64,000 nucleotides of DNA from Microbacterium candidum. GTDB taxonomy: Bacteria > Actinomycetota > Actinomycetes > Actinomycetales > Microbacteriaceae. Of the stretch, positions 58,756 to 64,000 are shown one piece after another; position 1 is the first letter of the stretch; each line of letters starts with the position of its first letter. The stretch covers positions 372,001 through 436,000 of the forward strand of contig NZ_JASXSZ010000001.1 in NCBI RefSeq assembly GCF_030315975.1, written 5' to 3'. Below the pieces are notes generated by a model. The model saw nothing but the letters and a program-made list of their open reading frames with translations. It searched no databases and was not told the origin of the DNA. A program made the translations under genes and the position numbers.

Positions 58756-58761
58756 AGCCTA
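58756..58761 (-). promoter_or_regulatory. -10 element of a leaderless promoter
   Basis: TAGGCT on the minus strand, six bases before the ATG at 58749. A 7-bp inverted repeat ATAGCCG/CGGCTAT spans 58748-58773 and may also end the kdpE transcript. Confidence 0.45.
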
Positions 58762-58788
58762 CGCAACGGCTATCCGCGTGTCACCGGG

Positions 58789-59463
58789 CTACTCGGCGAG
58801 GAGGCGGTAGCCCATGCCCGCCTCGGTCAGGAGGAACTGCGGGGCGGAGGCGTCCGGCTCGAGCTTCTTGCGCAGCTGCGACATGTAGAGGCGCAGGTAT
58901 CCGGAGTCGGAGATCTGCTCGGTGCCCCAGATCTCCTTCAGGAGCGTCTGCCGCGTCACGAGGGCGCCCGGATTGCGGGCCAGGAACTCCAGCATCCGCC
59001 ACTCCGTGGGCGTGAGATGCACCGGCGCCGCGCCGCGGCTCACCGCATGGGAGGCGAGGTCGACCGTGACGTCGCCGAAACGGACGACGGCGCCGGCGGG
59101 GGATGTCACGGCCCGCCGCGACAGTGCCCGCAGACGCGCGAGCAGCTCGTCGATCTGGAAAGGCTTCGTCACGTAGTCGTCTGCGCCCGCATCCAGGGCG
59201 TCGACCTTGTCGGCCGAGCCGGTGCGACCGGACACGACGATGATCGGGGCGTCCGTCCAGCCGCGCAGCGCGTGGATCACCTGCACGCCGTCGAGCTTCG
59301 GCATCCCGAGATCCAGCAGGACGATGTCCGGGTGCGCCTGCGCGGCGAGCGTGATGGCCGCCGCGCCGTCCGGCGCCGCGACGACGTCGTAGCCGTGAGC
59401 GGCGAGCGTGATGCGCAGCGCCCGGACGAGCTGCGGATCGTCGTCCGCGATCAGGACCTTCAC
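58789..59463 (-). CDS. kdpE: Response regulator KdpE
   Basis: 224 residues. The receiver domain (about 1-120) has acidic pocket DDD and phospho-acceptor Asp51 (LLDLGMP). The C-terminal OmpR-type winged helix reads LTPTEWRMLEFLARNPGALVTRQTLL. It activates kdp transcription when potassium is low or turgor falls. The GTG start overlaps the kdpD stop as GTGA. Confidence 0.95.
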   Translation of the reverse strand: MKVLIADDDPQLVRALRITLAAHGYDVVAAPDGAAAITLAAQAHPDIVLLDLGMPKLDGVQVIHALRGWTDAPIIVVSGRTGSADKVDALDAGADDYVTKPFQIDELLARLRALSRRAVTSPAGAVVRFGDVTVDLASHAVSRGAAPVHLTPTEWRMLEFLARNPGALVTRQTLLKEIWGTEQISDSGYLRLYMSQLRKKLEPDASAPQFLLTEAGMGYRLLAE

Positions 59464-62126
59464 GATTCCACCTTGCCCGATCCGGGATGCGGTTCCCGTG
59501 AGCTGTGCGGGGCGCCGTGCTGCGGCATCCCGAATTCGGAGTTCTCGCCCGATCGCGGAGAGTCCGCGCGCATCGCATCCGGATTCCGCGCGGGTGTCCG
59601 AGTTTCGGAGGATGAGGATGCGGCCGCCCCCTCGACGGGCAGCGCCACCACCATCGTGAGGCCGCCGCCGGGGGTGTCCTCCGCGGACAGCGACCCGCCC
59701 ATCCCCTCCGCGAAGCCGCGGGAGAGGGCGAGGCCGAGTCCGAGTCCGGCGGTGTTGTCGGTGTCGCCCATGCGCTGGAACGGGGCGAACATCGCGTCGC
59801 GCTCGTCGACGGGCACGCCCGCGCCGTGGTCGACGACCCGGATCTCTGCGGTGTCGCCGAGCCGGCTCGTGGAGATGCGCACGCGCTCGCCCTCCGGCGA
59901 GTGGCGCTGGGCGTTCGCCAGGAGATTGACGATCACGCGCTGCAGCAGCACGGCGTCGGCATGCAGCGGCGGGAGGTCCGGATCGAGGGCGAGCTCGACG
60001 GCGACAGGTCCGAGGCCGAGCTCGTCGACCGCCGCGAGCACGACGCCCGCGGCATCCGTCGGCCTCAGCGAGACGGCCAGCACCCCGGCCTGCACACGGC
60101 TGACGTCGAGGAGATCGGTGACGAGGGTGGAGAGGGTGGCAAGACTCTCATCGGCCGTCGCGAGAAGCTCCTTGCGGTCCGACTCGGACAGGGCGTCGCC
60201 CGCCGTGCGGAGCCCGCCGACCGCGGCCACCGCGGCCGCGAGCGGCCGCCGCAGGTCGTGGCTCACCGCGGACAGGAGCGCGGTGCGCACCTGATCGGCC
60301 TCGGCGAGGGCGTCCGCCTCGCGCGCCGTCTCTGAGAGGTCGGTGTGCTCGATCGCCGCCCCGAGCTGGGCGACGATGACGTCGAGCAATCGTCGCTCGG
60401 GTCCGTCGAGGGTTCCGCCGTGCAGCTCGAGCGTCGCGCGCGGTGCGCCGTCGCCGCCGATCGGGACCCGCATCGGCTGCGCGCCCGGGATGGGCTCGCC
60501 GTCGGTGGCGAGGACCACCGCATCCGGACCTTCGCCCGCGACCAGCCGCACCCCGCTCAGCCCGAACGCCTCGCGCGTGCGGGTGACGAGGGCGGGCACG
60601 GCGCTCTCCCCGCGCAGCACGGAGCCCGCGACGGTCGCGAGCAGCTCGGACTCGGCGGTGGCGCGCTGCGCCATGCGCGTGCGCCGGGCGGCTTGATCGA
60701 CGATCCAGCTGACGAGCAGGGCGTTCACGACGTACAGGCCCAGCGCCAGGGCGTGCAGGGGGTCGGCGATCGTCACGGTGAAGACCGGCGCGACGAACAG
60801 GTAGTCGAGCGTGAGCCCGGACAGCACGGCCGCGAACAGGGCCGGCCAGATGCCGCCGACGAGCGCGACCACGACGACGAGCAGCTGGTAGGCGAGGACG
60901 TCGACGGTGATCGCGCTGTCGCTGTGCAGCGCGAAGAGCAGGAGCGACAGCAGCGGACCGCCGACGAGCGCCAGGATGAAGCCGTACACACGCCTGCGCA
61001 CGCTGAGCGATCCGCCGCGGACACGGGGGAGCGCGAACTGCCCGCCGGCCGCCGCGTGCGTCACGATGTGGACGTCGATGTCGCCGGACTCGCGGATGAC
61101 GGTCGCGCCGATGCCGGGACCGGCGAGGGCCGCCGCGAGTCTCGCTCGACGGCTCACGCCGATCACGAGCTGGGTCGCGTTCACGGATCGGGCGAACTCG
61201 ACGAGCGCGTGCGGCACGTCGTCGCCCACCACCTGGTGGTACGAGCCGCCGAGCGACTCGACGAGCGCGCGCTGCTCCGCGAGGGCGCCGGGAGGGCCGG
61301 CGCGAAGGCCGTCCTGCGTCGAGACGTGCACGGCGAGCAGCTCCCCGCCGGCACCGCGCGCCGCGATCCGCGCCCCGCGCCGGATCAGCGTCTCGCCCTC
61401 GGCTCCTCCGGTCAGGGCGACGACGACACGCTCTCGGGCGCGCCACGTGCCTTCGATGCCGTGCTCGGCGCGGTAGGTGTTCAGCGCGCTGTCGACCTCG
61501 TCGGCCAGCCACAGCAGGGCGAGCTCGCGTAGGGCGGTGAGGTTGCCGAGGCGGAAGTAGTTCGACAGGGCTGCGTCGATCCGGTCGGCCGGATAGACCT
61601 GTCCCGCCGACAGCCGGTCCCGGAGGGACTGCGGGGCGAGGTCGACGACCTCGATCTGGTCGGCGCCGCGGACCACCGCATCCGGAACCGTCTCGCGCTG
61701 CTCGACGCCGGTGATCTGCGCCACGACATCGCCGAGCGACTCGATGTGCTGCACGTTGACGGTGGTGATGACGTCGATGCCGGCATCCAGGATCTCCGCG
61801 ACGTCCTGCCAGCGCTTCTCGTGCCGGAGTCCGGGTGCGTTCGTGTGCGCGAGCTCGTCGATGAGCGCGACCTGGGGCGAGCGCTCGAGGACGGCATCGA
61901 CGTCGAGCTCCTCCAGTTCGACATCGCGATACTCGACGCGCCGCCGCGGCACCTGCTCGAAACCCTCCGTGAGGGCGGCGGTCGCACTGCGTCCGTGCGT
62001 CTCGACGATGCCGATGACGACGTCGACGCCCGAGGCGAGCCGCGTGCGGCCCTCCTCGAGCATCTCGTACGTCTTGCCGACGCCGGGTGCGGCGCCGAGC
62101 AGGACGCGCAGCCTGCCGCGCTTCAT
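59460..62126 (-). CDS. kdpD: Sensor histidine kinase KdpD
   Basis: 888 residues. An N-terminal KdpD domain with Walker A GAAPGVGKTYEML and a USP-like domain precedes four transmembrane helices (about 395-490). A GAF-like region follows, then the kinase with H-box SAVSHDLRRPLAA and ATP-binding NLLANAQRH and GLGLGLALSRG. It senses K+ limitation and phosphorylates KdpE. The ATG at 62126 has GGGAG upstream. A 247-bp gap with inverted repeats separates it from kdpC, so it may have its own promoter. Confidence 0.95.
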   Translation of the reverse strand: MKRGRLRVLLGAAPGVGKTYEMLEEGRTRLASGVDVVIGIVETHGRSATAALTEGFEQVPRRRVEYRDVELEELDVDAVLERSPQVALIDELAHTNAPGLRHEKRWQDVAEILDAGIDVITTVNVQHIESLGDVVAQITGVEQRETVPDAVVRGADQIEVVDLAPQSLRDRLSAGQVYPADRIDAALSNYFRLGNLTALRELALLWLADEVDSALNTYRAEHGIEGTWRARERVVVALTGGAEGETLIRRGARIAARGAGGELLAVHVSTQDGLRAGPPGALAEQRALVESLGGSYHQVVGDDVPHALVEFARSVNATQLVIGVSRRARLAAALAGPGIGATVIRESGDIDVHIVTHAAAGGQFALPRVRGGSLSVRRRVYGFILALVGGPLLSLLLFALHSDSAITVDVLAYQLLVVVVALVGGIWPALFAAVLSGLTLDYLFVAPVFTVTIADPLHALALGLYVVNALLVSWIVDQAARRTRMAQRATAESELLATVAGSVLRGESAVPALVTRTREAFGLSGVRLVAGEGPDAVVLATDGEPIPGAQPMRVPIGGDGAPRATLELHGGTLDGPERRLLDVIVAQLGAAIEHTDLSETAREADALAEADQVRTALLSAVSHDLRRPLAAAVAAVGGLRTAGDALSESDRKELLATADESLATLSTLVTDLLDVSRVQAGVLAVSLRPTDAAGVVLAAVDELGLGPVAVELALDPDLPPLHADAVLLQRVIVNLLANAQRHSPEGERVRISTSRLGDTAEIRVVDHGAGVPVDERDAMFAPFQRMGDTDNTAGLGLGLALSRGFAEGMGGSLSAEDTPGGGLTMVVALPVEGAAASSSSETRTPARNPDAMRADSPRSGENSEFGMPQHGAPHSSREPHPGSGKVES

Positions 62127-62235
62127 GGTGTCATTCTCCCGTGCGGGCTTCGTCGCGGGCAGTGCGCCGTGCGGTGCGCGCGCTCGCGGCGGTGCCCGCG
62201 GACGCAGGGTCGCTCGGGCCCACGAGCCGCCCGGC

Positions 62236-62358
62236 CCCGTGTCCCACAACATGCGGCCAGCCCGTGCGCCGCCCCGCGTCTGATGGGACACCTCGGGATG
62301 ACGTGTCCCACAACGCGTGGGTATCGACGGAGCCGAGCCGCATGTTGTGGGACACGGG
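62236..62358. repeat. Long-armed inverted repeat between kdpC and kdpD
   Basis: Perfect 21-bp arms with core GTGTCCCACAACATG (62236-62256) and CATGTTGTGGGACAC (62338-62358). Between them a third partial copy ACGTGTCCCACAAC at 62301 pairs with TGGGACAC at 62284. The rest of the 62127-62373 gap shows no gene. Confidence 0.8.
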
Positions 62359-62373
62359 CGAGTCTCGGGGCAC

Positions 62374-63015
62374 TCACTTCGCCGAGTCCAGAGCGAGGTT
62401 GAGCTTCAGGACGTTCACCCGCGGTTCGCCGAGGAACCCGATGTCCCGGGGGAGCGTGTTCGCCTCGACGAGCGCGCGCACCGCAGCATCCGACATCCCG
62501 CGCGCCTGCGCGACCCGGTCGACCTGGATGAGCGCGTACGCGACGCTGATGTCGGGGTCGAGGCCCGACCCGGACGACGTGACCGCATCCGGCGGAACGG
62601 CCGAGGGATCGACTCCGTTGAAGGCGGCGATCGCCGCGCCGTTCGCATCGATCTGCTTCACGAGGGTCTTGTTGCTCGGCCCGAGGTTCGTGCCGCCGGA
62701 AGCCGTGGCGTCATACCCCTTGCCCGCCGCGGACGGCCGCGGCTGGAAGTAGGTCGCGAGCGGCTTCCCCGACGCGTCCGCGAAGGTCTGGCCGAGCAGG
62801 GCCGAGCCGACGGCGTTCCCGTGGGAGTCGGCGATGAGCGATCCGTTCGCCTGCCAGGAGAGGGCGGACTGGGCGATCCCGGTGATCAGCAGCGGGTAGG
62901 CGAGGCCGAGCACGACGGTCGCGACGAGCATCGCGCGGAAGGCCGCGCCGAGGGTGCGCATGGTGCCGCGGCGGCTCGAACGCGCGGGTCGGGCGGGAGC
63001 GATGGTGGTGGACAT
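62374..63015 (-). CDS. kdpC: Potassium-transporting ATPase subunit KdpC
   Basis: 213 residues. One N-terminal helix (about 30-55) followed by the periplasmic domain with SALLGQTF, FQPRPSAAG.GYD, ASGGTNLGPSN and GSGLDPDIS. It assists K+ binding by the KdpFABC pump. AAGGAG precedes the ATG at 63015; kdpB ends 23 bp upstream. Confidence 0.95.
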   Translation of the reverse strand: MSTTIAPARPARSSRRGTMRTLGAAFRAMLVATVVLGLAYPLLITGIAQSALSWQANGSLIADSHGNAVGSALLGQTFADASGKPLATYFQPRPSAAGKGYDATASGGTNLGPSNKTLVKQIDANGAAIAAFNGVDPSAVPPDAVTSSGSGLDPDISVAYALIQVDRVAQARGMSDAAVRALVEANTLPRDIGFLGEPRVNVLKLNLALDSAK

Positions 63016-63038
63016 GAGCGTCTCCTTCACAGGCCGGG

Positions 63039-64000
63039 TCAGAATCCAGGGATGAGGCCGACCACGAGGTCGATGAGCTTGATGCCGATGAACGGCGCGA
63101 TGATGCCGCCGAGGCCGTAGATCAGGAGGTTCCGCCCCAGGATCTGCGACGCGCTCGCGGCGCGGTACTTCACGCCCCGCAGCGCCAGCGGGATCAGGAC
63201 GACGATGATGATCGCGTTGAAGATGATGGCGCTCATCACGGCGGATGCGGGGGAGTGCAGGCCCATGATGTTGAGCACGCCGAGCCCGGGGTACACCGCC
63301 ATGAACATCGCGGGGATGATCGCGAAGTACTTCGCGATGTCGTTCGCGAGCGAGAACGTGGTGAGCGCTCCGCGTGTGATGAGCAGCTGCTTGCCGATGC
63401 GGACGACGTCGATGAGCTTCGTCGGGTCGGAGTCGAGGTCGACCATGTTGCCGGCCTCCTTCGCCGCGGACGTGCCCGTGTTCATCGCGACACCCACGTC
63501 GGCCTGCGCGAGCGCGGGCGCGTCGTTCGTGCCGTCACCGGTCATCGCGACGAGGTTGCCGCCCTCCTGCTCGCGCCGGATGAGCGCGAGCTTGTCCTCG
63601 GGGGTGGCCTCGGCGAGATAGTCGTCGACGCCGGCCTCCTTCGCGATCGCCGCCGCGGTCAGCGGGTTGTCGCCCGTGATCATGACGGTGCGGATGCCCA
63701 TCGCGCGCATCTCCGTGAAACGGTCGCGCAGGCCGTCCTTGACGATGTCCTTCAGGTGGATGACCCCGAGCGGCCGCGCGCCCGCGGTCCCCGAGCGCCC
63801 ACGGTCCGCGAGCCTGTCGAGGGGTCGTTCCCCGGCGGGCAGCGACGACGCCTCGACGGGCTCGATGACCAGTGGGCCGGCCACCGCCACGACGAGCGGG
63901 GTGCCGCCGTCGGCCGCGATCCCGTCGACCATCCGCGTGAGCGCCGCGCGCGTGGCATCCGTCACCTCCGCGTCGTTCTCGGCGAGCCACGCCAGCACCG
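63039..64000 (-). CDS. kdpB: Potassium-transporting P-type ATPase KdpB, C-terminal part (5' end outside window), with repeat-encoded insertion
   Basis: About 320 C-terminal residues. The hinge motif [36 protein letters not shown] and the last helices are present; the phosphorylation site DKTGT lies beyond the edge. Normally LVVA is followed at once by the [11 protein letters not shown] segment. Here about 35 residues ([24 protein letters not shown]) intervene, encoded by the dispersed DNA repeat. They lie in the N/P-domain hinge area, yet the frame stays open. The pump hydrolyses ATP to import K+. kdpA and kdpF are expected upstream outside the window. Confidence 0.94.
   Translation of the reverse strand, partial: VLAWLAENDAEVTDATRAALTRMVDGIAADGGTPLVVAVAGPLVIEPVEASSLPAGERPLDRLADRGRSGTAGARPLGVIHLKDIVKDGLRDRFTEMRAMGIRTVMITGDNPLTAAAIAKEAGVDDYLAEATPEDKLALIRREQEGGNLVAMTGDGTNDAPALAQADVGVAMNTGTSAAKEAGNMVDLDSDPTKLIDVVRIGKQLLITRGALTTFSLANDIAKYFAIIPAMFMAVYPGLGVLNIMGLHSPASAVMSAIIFNAIIIVVLIPLALRGVKYRAASASQILGRNLLIYGLGGIIAPFIGIKLIDLVVGLIPGF
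63786..63870 (-). repeat. Dispersed repeat pair inside kdpB
   Basis: A copy GGTCCGCGAGCCTGTCGAGG at 63803 and a partner CGACGCCTCGACGGGCTCGA at 63846 face each other and can form a hairpin. A partial GGTCCCCGAGC precedes at 63786. Length is compatible with the reading frame. Confidence 0.85.

Noticed and set aside
57295..60294. Frame of about 1,000 codons antisense to sufS and kdpD
   Set aside because: Shadow frame; both sense genes are complete and well conserved.

Overview
The window reads as chromosomal DNA of a high-GC actinobacterium, most likely a Microbacterium or close Microbacteriaceae relative. This is inferred from the codon style, the fhaA-fhaB-pstP-rodA cell-envelope cluster, NucS-type mismatch repair, a Kdp plus Mrp ion-transport set, and intergenic repeats of a kind common in that family. 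No prophage, integrase, transposase or CRISPR array was seen.

Layout. 1-3134 (minus): start of the envelope signalling operon (fhaA, fhaB, pstP, partial rodA). 3280: tRNA-Leu(CAG). 3579-9710: a 2,043-residue sortase-anchored repeat protein. 9781-14885: GNAT, GntR regulator, cold-shock protein, an LPG-synthase-like membrane protein, a HAD phosphatase and NucS. 14909-18995: two MFS exporters and a LacI regulator. 19068-25209: a translationally coupled six-gene Mrp Na+/H+ antiporter operon. 25285-29067: a cell-wall hydrolase and a penicillin-acylase-family enzyme. 29114-32435: TetR, a degenerate ABC ATPase and a YhgE-type membrane protein in one operon. 32486-39401: argG, a P450, a NUDIX enzyme, a Pr6Pr membrane protein, purA and a lactonase. 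39791-46151: flavin monooxygenase with LuxR/TPR regulator, AI-2E exporter, chorismate mutase, Hsp20 and HspR. 46268-53992: purL, efeO-efeB and a Tat-exported phospholipase C/acid phosphatase. 54188-56392: ArsR, double-SRPBCC protein and alpha/beta hydrolase. 56738-58437: sufS-sufU. 58789-64000: kdpE, kdpD, kdpC and partial kdpB.

Regulation. Many start codons lie exactly six bases (sometimes seven or eight) after a TANNNT -10 hexamer, so leaderless transcription appears common. This pattern also decides several GTG starts. Perfect palindromes sit in the promoters of the LacI, TetR, ArsR and GntR genes and are probably their own operators. An 11-bp phased repeat resembling a PHO box precedes the phosphatase gene.

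The most unusual signal is a dispersed short repeat, core GGTCCCCGAGCCTGTCGAGG. It forms intergenic hairpins and also lies inside at least three protein-coding genes (the degenerate ATPase, the lactonase and KdpB). It is read there in different frames and adds low-complexity segments to the proteins. A second, longer hairpin repeat, core GGGTCGTTGAGCGAGCGAAG, occurs as a 155-bp tandem pair and as a solitary copy.
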